From: Burkholderiaceae bacterium
Lineage (GTDB): Bacteria > Pseudomonadota > Gammaproteobacteria > Burkholderiales > Burkholderiaceae_F
Assembly: GCA_017646335.1 (NCBI GenBank)
Contig: JAGCMT010000074.1
Span: forward strand, 1 to 53,604
Direction of reading: 5' to 3'
Length of the DNA: 53,604 bases
This document shows, one piece after another, positions 34,888-42,357 of the stretch; within the stretch, counting starts at the first letter, position 1, and each line of letters begins with the position of its first letter. Below the pieces are notes generated by a model. That model did no database searches and was not told where the DNA came from. It was given only the letters and a program-made list of their open reading frames with translations. The position numbers and the translations under genes are program-made.

Positions 34888-36414
34888 TTAGAAGAAACCC
34901 GGGCAAACGCCCAACCAGCTGAAGTACGTACCGACGCAGACCATCAACATAGCCCAGTAGAGGACAGACATCGTGAGACCGTACTTGAAGGATTCACCCA
35001 TCGTGTACTTGTTCGTACCGTAGAGCATTGCGTTCGGCTTAGCGTTAAACGGCAAGGACCAGCAGCAGTTGATACACAAGAGGATCGGCAAGCCCAAGGT
35101 CATAACGTCCATCTTCAACGTTTGTGCCACACCGATAACGATCGGCATGAAGATCAACGTACGCATGTTCTTGGATTGGAAGATGAAGTGGCTAGCAATG
35201 AAGATAGCCGTCAAGGTACCGACCAACGTCATGTAAGACATCGTGTGCATACCGAGAGCGTCCATCAAGTGCGTCGTCAAAACGTTCATCAACTTCGTAG
35301 CATTCAAGCCACCGCCCAAAGCGTAAGCACCAGCAGAGAACAACATGAGGTGCCACGGCACGTCGACGTCGTTCCAGTTAAGGAGCTTGAATTGCGGCAA
35401 GAGCATCACGATAGCGCCCAACATAGCGACGACCGTGGAGTTCAAACCGTGGAGCTTGTCCGTTGCCCAAACAGCCAACACGATCAAGAAGACGATAGCA
35501 GCCTTGACTTCGTTCAACTTGATAGCGCCGAGTTCGTTGTAAGCACGAACCAAAGCTTCGCGACCACCTTCCAACTTCGGTTGCTTGTCTTCTTCCGTCA
35601 AACGGAAAACGAACTTAACACCGATCACATAGGAGAGGATACCGAAGCCCAAAACGAGCGGGAAACCAGCCATGAACCAGTCGAAGTAGTAGACCGTAGC
35701 GCCAGCACCAGCCAAGATTGCAGCACCCAAGAGGTTAGCACCGGAACCCGTCATGAACGTGTTGCAGGATGCGTTAATCATCAAGAGGTTGTGCAAAACG
35801 AGGTTACGAGCGAAGTTGTTCGTCGTGTCCGTACCCGGAGCGCCATACACAGCGGAAACCACCATGAAGAGCGGCATCATCAAAGCGGCCTTAGCAGCCG
35901 TGGCGTTCACGAAAGCGGCCAAGATGATGTTGATGGCCAAGAACGTCAAGAAGATGGAACCGGCGTTACGACCGAACTTAATGATCAAGGCCAAAGCAAC
36001 GCGCTTAACCAAGTCCGTCTTCACCATAGCAGAAGCCATAATAAAGGCAGAGACGTTCAACCAAATCGTCGGGTCACCCAAGTTAGCCATGGCAGCCTTA
36101 GCCTTCAACGTACCCGTCAAGATCAAGCCGCAGATGAGCAACATGGAGGTCACATAGTTGGGAACCGTTTCAGAGATCCACAAGAACAAAGCCGTAGCGA
36201 ACAAAGCGAACATCACTTGTTGCTTAGCGTTGAGGATCGGGAATTGGAAAACGTAACCGAGGAGAACGAAGAGGATTGCAGCGATCGGCAAACCCCAAAC
36301 TTGGAAGAACTGGCTGACCTTCGTCGGGGGACGCTTCGGCAACTTGTTCAAAGAGTAGCTGTTCATATCCAACGGATCAAAATGATCCTGAGCAGCCTTC
36401 GTATTGGTAGTCAT
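34888..36414 (-). CDS. DASS/SLC13-family sodium:dicarboxylate (or anion) symporter
   Basis: A 508-residue inner-membrane transporter of the divalent anion:sodium symporter family, which takes up dicarboxylates, citrate or sulfate. A 35-residue polar N-terminus is followed by about twelve hydrophobic segments. The paired family motifs appear as LLMINASCNTFMTGSGANLL and, later, ILLCINCCWSLPFNAKPNAM, with the SNT/SNA-like sites altered to SCNT and NAKPN. Codon choice is strongly biased as in ribosomal protein genes, which hints at high expression. Upstream are two CYTH-type genes in the same direction, separated by a long hairpin. Substrate is unproven; a C4-dicarboxylate fits the window. Confidence 0.82.
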   Translation of the reverse strand: MTTNTKAAQDHFDPLDMNSYSLNKLPKRPPTKVSQFFQVWGLPIAAILFVLLGYVFQFPILNAKQQVMFALFATALFLWISETVPNYVTSMLLICGLILTGTLKAKAAMANLGDPTIWLNVSAFIMASAMVKTDLVKRVALALIIKFGRNAGSIFLTFLAINIILAAFVNATAAKAALMMPLFMVVSAVYGAPGTDTTNNFARNLVLHNLLMINASCNTFMTGSGANLLGAAILAGAGATVYYFDWFMAGFPLVLGFGILSYVIGVKFVFRLTEEDKQPKLEGGREALVRAYNELGAIKLNEVKAAIVFLIVLAVWATDKLHGLNSTVVAMLGAIVMLLPQFKLLNWNDVDVPWHLMLFSAGAYALGGGLNATKLMNVLTTHLMDALGMHTMSYMTLVGTLTAIFIASHFIFQSKNMRTLIFMPIVIGVAQTLKMDVMTLGLPILLCINCCWSLPFNAKPNAMLYGTNKYTMGESFKYGLTMSVLYWAMLMVCVGTYFSWLGVCPGFF

Positions 36415-36446
36415 AGTAAGTTATCACTCAAAAGTTAAAACGCCAA

Positions 36447-36511
36447 AAGTGACAATCGAGAACGATGCGGTAAAGGAGATTAGAAAGCCGCGTCGTCCTC
36501 GTTTGTCACTT
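36447..36511 (-). repeat. 24-bp imperfect inverted repeat between CYTH-like and DASS genes
   Basis: Arms 36447-36470 and 36488-36511 match at 21 of 24 positions around a 17-nt loop. On the minus strand the hairpin follows the CYTH-like stop and ends in CACTTTTGGCG. It may be a terminator, an RNase processing site or an mRNA stabiliser. The short T run argues against a simple strong terminator. Confidence 0.6.
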
Positions 36512-36531
36512 AAAAGCAGGTAAAAAACCTA

Positions 36532-37167
36532 TTAGAAGCCAACCACCTTCTTAGCGGCCTTCAAATAGTTGGTGTTCGGCATTTCTGCCAAGCCCAAAGC
36601 TTCAACAGCGCCCTTCATGGAGGCGTAGTCTTCGCTTTCGCAGCAAGCCGTTTCAACCAAAGCACCGTTCATCCAAACATAAGCGTATTCGCAGATAACG
36701 CCATTGACGGAGAAACCGAAGCGCTTCTTTTCAACCGTGACCAAAGCCAAGTCGCCGTGAGCGCGGGCCATGTCACAGAATTCGTCGAACGTGTATTCGT
36801 CCTTGTCCAAAGCGATTTCGACTTGGAGGTTTTCGAGGATCGTAGCCAATTCTTCCTTCTTGACCGGGAATTGGAACTTACCGCGCGGTTGGAAGATTTC
36901 GTAACCTTCTTCCGTTTCACCAACCTTGGTCTTGATGTCGAGCAAGCCGTCGCGAACCTTCACGTTAGCTTCGTTCGTCTTCTTGGACAAGATATACGTT
37001 TCAGCCGGCATCACGCGAGCCTTGAAGAGAACTGCCTTGCAGTTCCACATGTGTTCGATAACGCCATTGATGATGTCCTTACCGAAAACACGGAATTCAG
37101 CACGCGGCGTCAACTTAGCAGCGTCAGCTGCGGAGACAGCGGTGTTCTTTGCAAAAACGTCAGCCAT
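36532..37167 (-). CDS. Divergent CYTH-like protein, signature degenerate
   Basis: A 211-residue cytoplasmic protein I place tentatively with the CYTH triphosphate-tunnel fold. Support is its layout: EFRVFGK (24-30) where the ExExK motif would be, YILSKKTNEANVKVRDGLLDIKTK, then GYEIFQPRGKFQFPV, and a C-terminal CEYAYVWMNGALVETACCES followed by an ALGL...NYL tail. It lies directly behind a clear CYTH gene. Only the first acidic residue of ExExK remains, so catalysis may be altered or lost. GGAG lies upstream of the ATG at 37167. GCT-rich Ala codons suggest high expression. It is 34 bp downstream of the CYTH gene, likely one operon. Confidence 0.6.
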   Translation of the reverse strand: MADVFAKNTAVSAADAAKLTPRAEFRVFGKDIINGVIEHMWNCKAVLFKARVMPAETYILSKKTNEANVKVRDGLLDIKTKVGETEEGYEIFQPRGKFQFPVKKEELATILENLQVEIALDKDEYTFDEFCDMARAHGDLALVTVEKKRFGFSVNGVICEYAYVWMNGALVETACCESEDYASMKGAVEALGLAEMPNTNYLKAAKKVVGF

Positions 37168-37201
37168 TTTCTAATACTCCTAAAACTTGATGACTAAAAG
37201 A

Positions 37202-37672
37202 TTACTTTTCCCACGTGGTGTACGGGTGGTTCACCAAGTTGGAGTTGAAATAGCGCGGATCGCCAGAAACTTCTTCACCGACCCATTCCGGCTTCACGAA
37301 TTCTTGATCTTCGCTTTGAAGTTCGACTTCAGCAACGATCAAACCTTCGTTCACGCCGAAGAATTCGTCGACTTCCCAAACCAAACCGTCAGCAGCGATC
37401 TTGTAACGTGCCTTTTCGATGATCGGTTGTTCAGCCAAGTGCGTGAGCATTTCAACGCATTCAGCGTGCGGGATTTCATATTCAAATTCCATACGCGTGA
37501 GACCAACCGTCGGGCCCTTGATCGTCATAAAAGCCTTGTCGTCGATCGTGCGGATACGAACCGTACGTTCCTTCATGCTGTTGAGGTAGCCTTGACGATA
37601 GTGCGTACCCTTAGCCAATGCACGCCATGCATCACCAACCACTAAAAACTTACGTTCAATTTCCTTTGCCAT
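37202..37672 (-). CDS. CYTH-domain triphosphate tunnel protein
   Basis: A 156-residue member of the CYTH/TTM family, close in size to bacterial inorganic triphosphatases of the NeuTTM type. The defining ExExK motif is intact at residues 4-8 (EIERKFLVV). Other tunnel residues are visible in RTVRIRTIDDKAFMTIKG, TRMEFEYEIP, VWEVDEFFG and IVAEVEL. Likely reaction: metal-dependent hydrolysis of triphosphate; this is from family, not shown here. The ATG at 37672 has AAGGA 9 nt upstream. First gene of a possible operon with the divergent CYTH-like gene. The 287-bp gap to the divergent LysR gene is AT-rich and holds both promoters; I could not place them. Confidence 0.85.
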   Translation of the reverse strand: MAKEIERKFLVVGDAWRALAKGTHYRQGYLNSMKERTVRIRTIDDKAFMTIKGPTVGLTRMEFEYEIPHAECVEMLTHLAEQPIIEKARYKIAADGLVWEVDEFFGVNEGLIVAEVELQSEDQEFVKPEWVGEEVSGDPRYFNSNLVNHPYTTWEK

Positions 37673-37959
37673 TTTGAAATGTCCTTAAAAAGGTTTGACT
37701 TAAAAATGTGTTGCTTTTTTCTACAGGAAAGGGATATTTACAACAACCCCCACACCCGTTTGCGGTTATTGTCCGCCTCTCTATTTCAAATTAACAATGA
37801 ATTATTAGCATCGTTGTCATAAGCAATTTTAATAATTCATAAGTACCTGTTTTTATTGACATTAGATACACTTGTAGTCTCTTTTCCTTAGATTTATTTC
37901 CAAAAATTTTTGGTAAATTTCGTATTGGCTTATCGTTGGGGTCAAATCAGGAGCAAATC

Positions 37960-38868
37960 ATGAATTTAGATCATTTAAAAACGTTTCACTACGTGGCTCG
38001 TTTACGCAGCTTTACCAAGGCTGCGCATGAGTTGTTCCTCACGCAACCGGCCGTCAGTCTTCAAATCCAAGGGCTTGAACATTCCCTCAAAGCCACCTTA
38101 TTCGATCGCCGTAAAAAGAAGATTGAATTGACTGAAGAAGGCCGAATTCTGTTTGGCTACACCCAACGACTTTTCGGTCTTTTCGATGACATCGAAAATG
38201 CATTCCAAGATTTGAGCCAATTACAACTCGGTCATTTAGAGATTGCCTCTTCGGCTGTGGTTGGCACGTATTACCTTCCTGAAGTCCTCGCCACGTTCAA
38301 AAAACGCTATCCCAAAATCAAATTGAATCTTCGTATCGGCAACTCCGAACAAGTCGCCGAATGGGTCATGAATCGTGACGTCGACTTAGGTCTTTGCGCC
38401 CGTATCGTCGGCAAGTCCGGTTTGGTTCAATACCAAATCCTCAACGAAGCCTATCGCCCGGTCGTCTCCCCCTTCTCTCCTTGGGCACAATTGGGTCGCC
38501 CGCTCACCGCTTCCGAATTTGTCAAAGCGTCGATCGTTACGCGCGAAAAAGGCGCTCGTTCGCAATCCAAGCTTGACACGTGGTTAAAAGAACAAGGTTT
38601 GGATAGCTTCAACGGCGGTTTTACGGTCAACAACATGACCGTTGCCAAGTACCTCGCCATGAGCGGCCTCGGTATCGTGACGTTGCCTGAAATGGTGACT
38701 CGAAAAGACGTCGAGACCGAACATTTGGTCTACCTTGACGTCGAAAACTTCAATTTGCACACGGGCTATTACGTCAATTACCTCGAAGACACGAATCTGT
38801 CGCCTGCCGCTTTGAAGTTCTTGATGCTTCTTAAAGAAAATCGTCGAGACTTTTTAGCCATCATCTAA
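37960..38868 (+). CDS. LysR-family transcriptional regulator
   Basis: A 302-residue LysR protein. The ATG at 37960 is chosen (AGGAG 7 nt upstream); an earlier start adds eight unlikely residues. The helix-turn-helix spans about 3-62 (LDHLKTFHYVARLRSFTKAA, TQPAVSLQIQGLE, ATLFDRRKKKIELT). The effector domain has QLGHLEIASSAVVGTYYLPE and LAMSGLGIVTLPEMV, a pattern like CbbR/CysL-type regulators. It is unrelated in detail to the module regulators. Divergent from the CYTH-DASS genes, which it may control, and upstream of acyl-CoA synthetase copy 2 in the same direction. Confidence 0.87.
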   Translation: MNLDHLKTFHYVARLRSFTKAAHELFLTQPAVSLQIQGLEHSLKATLFDRRKKKIELTEEGRILFGYTQRLFGLFDDIENAFQDLSQLQLGHLEIASSAVVGTYYLPEVLATFKKRYPKIKLNLRIGNSEQVAEWVMNRDVDLGLCARIVGKSGLVQYQILNEAYRPVVSPFSPWAQLGRPLTASEFVKASIVTREKGARSQSKLDTWLKEQGLDSFNGGFTVNNMTVAKYLAMSGLGIVTLPEMVTRKDVETEHLVYLDVENFNLHTGYYVNYLEDTNLSPAALKFLMLLKENRRDFLAII

Positions 38869-38970
38869 AGGGGCCCATTCCCCGCAAATTGGCGTTTTTC
38901 AGGGTGATTTTCCCCTAAGCAATTAGGGTAAAATACCTTGTTTACTATTTTTGTATGTACTGGATATCCT

Positions 38971-40794
38971 ATGACGACAGTCGACTTCAAGACCTTGCCG
39001 GAATTGCTCGTCAATGCCGTAGCCAACTTTGGTGACAAAGAAGGCTATCGCTACTTTGACCATCAGCAAGCGCAATGGGTAAGTGTTACTTGGAAGGAAT
39101 TTCACGCTCGAGTGATGCGTTGGCGTAAAGCTTTCGCCGCCATGGGCCTTCAACGCGGCGATCGCGTGTCCATGCTTTTGGTCAATAGCCTCGATGCATT
39201 GACCTTCGACCAAGCCGCCTTGGCCAATGCCTTGGTGCCGGTCCCCTTGCACTCGATCGATACGCCCGACTCTTCGGCTTACATCTTGTCCGACAGCGGT
39301 AGTAAGTTCTTGGTGACAACGACCCGAGCTCGTTGGAACGCCATTGCCGCCACGACTTCCTCTGACATTTCGGGTATCCAGCAAGTCGTCTTTACGACCG
39401 AAGATGAAGAAGGCATGTCGGGCAATACGCCCTACTGCTCCGCAGAAAGTTGGCTTCAAAAGGCCGCCGACTTCCCGGAAGAAAACCTCCCGGCCGGCCC
39501 CAATGAAACGGATTTGGCTGCCATCATCTACACCTCCGGTACGACGGGTCGTCCTAAGGGTGTGATGTTGACGCACAAAGCTATTTTGAGCAACGTGCTT
39601 GATACGCACGATCGTTACCCGTTGTTGGCCGACGATGTCACGTTGTCGTACTTGCCGCTTTCTCATAGCTTCGAGCGTACGGCAACGTACTACAACTCCA
39701 TCCTTTGCGGTACGACCTTGGTCTTCTCTCGCGGTGTGATGTCTTTGATGGATGACTTCCGTGATGCACGTCCGACCAAGATGTGTTCCGTGCCGCGTGT
39801 TTTCGAACAATACTTCACCAAGCTTCAAGTACAAATCGCCAATAGCGATGAAGAGCACAAGCGCATCGCTCAAGGGGTTTTGGATGCCGGTTGGCGTCAA
39901 TTTGCTCGTCGCAACGACATCGCTGTCGAAGAAGGTTTTACGGCCGAAGAAGACCAAGCCTTCTTGGACGAACACTTTGAAGCCGTTGCCCGACCGATTC
40001 TTGACATGTTCGGCGGTCGACTCGAACGCGTCATCATCGGCGGCGCCGCTCTTAATTACAGCGTTGCCAAATTCTTCTGTGCGTTGGGCATCAACACGAC
40101 CCAAGGCTACGGTTTGACCGAATACTGCCCGATCATCTCGATTTCGCACTGTGAAGGTAACCATCCGGAAACGGTCGGTTTGCCGATTCGTAACTGCGAA
40201 GTGCGTGCCGGCGAAAACGACGAATTGCAAGTTCGTGGTCCGTCTGTGATGAGTGGTTATTGGAATAAACCCAAAGAAACGGCCGAAACGTTTACAGCTG
40301 ACGGTTGGTTAAAGACCGGTGACCAAGTCGATTTGAGCGACGGCGGTCGTGTGCGCATCAAAGGTCGTATTAAAGAGATCTTGGTGACGAGCACGGGTGA
40401 AAAGATTTATCCGGTGGATTTGGAATTTGCTATCCAAGAAGATCACATCTTTGATCAAGTCATGATCGTCGGTGAAGCTCGTCCGTACATCACGGCATTG
40501 GTCGTGGTCAATGAAACGCTCTTTACACAATTGTGCGAAGAAGTCGGTGTTGACCCCAAGGCCGAAAACGTCAACGGCATTCGCGACCTCCGTGCTCGAC
40601 TCGTTAAGCGTATTCGTCATGCCGCCAAGCATTTCCCGCAATACGGTGTACCGCGAAACATCTACATTTTGCGTGAACACTGGACGTCGGAAAACGGCTT
40701 ATTGACGCCGACAATGAAGATGCGTCGTCGCCAGATCCTTGAACGATTTGCCGACGAAATCGAATCGCTTTACGCCGCGCCGACAAAGCGTTAA
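38971..40794 (+). CDS. Long-chain acyl-CoA synthetase-like AMP-forming ligase (copy 2)
   Basis: A 607-residue AMP-forming ligase, paralog of the enzyme at 29521-31386. The ATG at 38971 starts MTTVDFKTLPELLVNAVANF. Motifs in order: YTSGTTGRPKGVMLTHKA near 190, YLPLSHSFERT, QGYGLTEYCPI near 385, GWLKTGDQVDLSDGGRV near 450, and STGEKIYPVDLEFA. Most of the sequence aligns, but the acid-binding region differs, so the two may prefer different chain lengths. A TAAAAT -10-like element with AGGG before it lies at 38924-38935. A terminator follows. Confidence 0.87.
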   Translation: MTTVDFKTLPELLVNAVANFGDKEGYRYFDHQQAQWVSVTWKEFHARVMRWRKAFAAMGLQRGDRVSMLLVNSLDALTFDQAALANALVPVPLHSIDTPDSSAYILSDSGSKFLVTTTRARWNAIAATTSSDISGIQQVVFTTEDEEGMSGNTPYCSAESWLQKAADFPEENLPAGPNETDLAAIIYTSGTTGRPKGVMLTHKAILSNVLDTHDRYPLLADDVTLSYLPLSHSFERTATYYNSILCGTTLVFSRGVMSLMDDFRDARPTKMCSVPRVFEQYFTKLQVQIANSDEEHKRIAQGVLDAGWRQFARRNDIAVEEGFTAEEDQAFLDEHFEAVARPILDMFGGRLERVIIGGAALNYSVAKFFCALGINTTQGYGLTEYCPIISISHCEGNHPETVGLPIRNCEVRAGENDELQVRGPSVMSGYWNKPKETAETFTADGWLKTGDQVDLSDGGRVRIKGRIKEILVTSTGEKIYPVDLEFAIQEDHIFDQVMIVGEARPYITALVVVNETLFTQLCEEVGVDPKAENVNGIRDLRARLVKRIRHAAKHFPQYGVPRNIYILREHWTSENGLLTPTMKMRRRQILERFADEIESLYAAPTKR

Positions 40795-40801
40795 ACTCAT
40801 C

Positions 40802-40828
40802 AAAGGGCCTTCCTCCGAAGGCCCTTTT
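40802..40828 (+). terminator. Terminator after acyl-CoA synthetase copy 2
   Basis: An 11-bp stem AAAGGGCCTTC / GAAGGCCCTTT (40802-40812 with 40817-40827), 4-nt loop. Confidence 0.85.
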
Positions 40829-40843
40829 CGATTGGAACGAATT

Positions 40844-41614
40844 ATGTTTTTTGATACCCACTGCCACATCCATATGGAACGCTTTGCCGGCGAAGAGGCT
40901 GCGCTCATCGAACGGATGCGCGCCGCACAAGTCTCACGTGCCGTTGTCGTGGCAACCGACGTTGATGAGATTGCTCAAGTTCAGACTCTTTTAGATCGCT
41001 ATCCTGAACTTTACGGTGCATTTGCATTAAGTCCACAAGATGAAACATTGACCGATTTGAGTGCCGAAGCCATCGCTCAATACGTCCAAGGGGATCGTTG
41101 GGTCGCCGTCGGCGAAACGGGTATCGATTATCACTATTGCACCGAACCGTTGGATTGGGCTCGCAATCGCTTTGCAACGCACATTGCAGCAGCCCGCTTG
41201 GCCCAAAAGCCTTTGGTCATCCACTCGCGTGATGCTGCCGATGACACCATTGCCATCTTGCGCGAAAACGGCGCCGACGAAGCCGGTTTCGTTTTGCATT
41301 GTTTCTGCGGCGATTGGGACTTTGCTCGCCGAGCATTGGATTTAGGGGCTTACCTCTCTTTTTCCGGCATCGTGACCTTTAAAACCGCGCTTGATCAACA
41401 AGACGTGGCACGTCGCGCACCGATGGACCGTATTTTGATTGAAACGGATAGTCCTTATTTAGCACCCGTACCTTTGCGAGGTAAACGCAACGAACCGTCG
41501 TTCGTTCCCCATGTGGCCAATTATTTGGCACAGCTTCGCGGTATGACACTTGAAGATGTGGCCCGTCAAACCACTCAAAACGCTTTACGTTTCTTCAAGA
41601 TTAAGGGTGAATGA
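40844..41614 (+). CDS. tatD: TatD-family metal-dependent hydrolase/DNase
   Basis: A 256-residue TIM-barrel metal hydrolase of the TatD/YcfH family, related to 3'-5' DNases. The ATG at 40844 is used; an open extension upstream crosses the preceding terminator and is rejected. Metal and active-site motifs: DTHCHIHMERF (4-14), GETGIDYHY near 92, HSRDAADD near 127, VLHCFCGDW near 150, and ETDSPYLAPVPLRG near 202. The subgroup (TatD, YcfH or YjjV) is not resolved. Overlaps the next gene by 4 nt, so it forms an operon with the ankyrin gene. Confidence 0.88.
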   Translation: MFFDTHCHIHMERFAGEEAALIERMRAAQVSRAVVVATDVDEIAQVQTLLDRYPELYGAFALSPQDETLTDLSAEAIAQYVQGDRWVAVGETGIDYHYCTEPLDWARNRFATHIAAARLAQKPLVIHSRDAADDTIAILRENGADEAGFVLHCFCGDWDFARRALDLGAYLSFSGIVTFKTALDQQDVARRAPMDRILIETDSPYLAPVPLRGKRNEPSFVPHVANYLAQLRGMTLEDVARQTTQNALRFFKIKGE

Positions 41615-42357
41615 TCGTGAAAAAGTTATGCTTGACACTCATAAGCTTGATGGCGATAGCCGGTCACGCTCAAGCGGCGGAACCGACGCTAGACGATTTT
41701 CAAAAGGCGATTGAACTCAATGACGCTGCTCAAGTGGCCTATCTTTTGCGAGAAAAGCGTTTCGATCCGAACTTTTATTTACCGAACGGTGATACGCCCC
41801 TTGTTTACGCCATCCGCACGGATGCTATGAAAACCGTCAATCTCGTGCTTTTGCGTCACCGTGCATTAAATGTCAGGATCCCGAGTTTACGAGGTGAAAC
41901 GCCCTTGATGCTCGCAGCAATCAAGGCGGATGTGGACTTGGCGCAAACGCTCTTATTCATGGGGGCCGATGTCAATGTCAATTTCGGTTGGACGGCGCTC
42001 CACTACGCTGCCGCTTCGGGTCAAAAGGCGATGATCGATTTATTGATCAAAAACGGAGCCGAAGTCAATGCCGTGACCGAACGCCAAGTGACACCACTTT
42101 ACATGGCTGCCCGCTCAGCCTCTTCAGAAGCCGTTGATGCATTGCTGGTCGCCGGTGCCGATCAAACGATTTGCAACGACCAAGGCATCAGCCCCTCGGC
42201 CGTCGCTCGTCAACGCGGCAATCGTGCTTTAGCCGACCGCTTGGCCATTAAAGCCTGTAAGATGGAGCAAGAAGAACAATCCATCGTCGATTTAACTGAA
42301 TTCATCAAGTCGCTTGAACAAGGAGAACCGGCAAATGCCCAAAATCCAGCCCCTTGA
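41611..42357 (+). CDS. Exported ankyrin-repeat protein
   Basis: A 248-residue protein with a signal peptide (MIVKKLCLTLISLMAIAG.., cleavage likely after AQA) and at least four ankyrin repeats over about 30-215. Repeat cores include GDTPLVYAIRTDAMKTVNLV, RGETPLMLAAIKADVDLAQT, GWTALHYAAASGQKAMIDLL and VTPLYMAARSASSEAVDALL. It is probably a periplasmic protein-binding module. The C-terminus is acidic. It starts 4 nt inside tatD and overlaps the U32 gene by 23 nt, so the three are coupled. Partner unknown. Confidence 0.85.
   Translation: MIVKKLCLTLISLMAIAGHAQAAEPTLDDFQKAIELNDAAQVAYLLREKRFDPNFYLPNGDTPLVYAIRTDAMKTVNLVLLRHRALNVRIPSLRGETPLMLAAIKADVDLAQTLLFMGADVNVNFGWTALHYAAASGQKAMIDLLIKNGAEVNAVTERQVTPLYMAARSASSEAVDALLVAGADQTICNDQGISPSAVARQRGNRALADRLAIKACKMEQEEQSIVDLTEFIKSLEQGEPANAQNPAP

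Noticed and set aside
34843-36438. A 531-codon plus-strand frame opposite the DASS gene, and similar long frames at 17679-19049 and 4603-5916
   Set aside because: All are His-, Gln-, Arg- and Asp-rich antisense frames over real membrane or helicase genes, caused by codon bias.
38920-38936. A recurring TTAGGG(T/A)AAAAT-like string in several gaps as a possible regulon motif
   Set aside because: At 16660 and 20774 the AGGG acts as the ribosome binding site, and at 38924 the TAAAAT fits a -10 box, so the likeness has mixed, ordinary causes.
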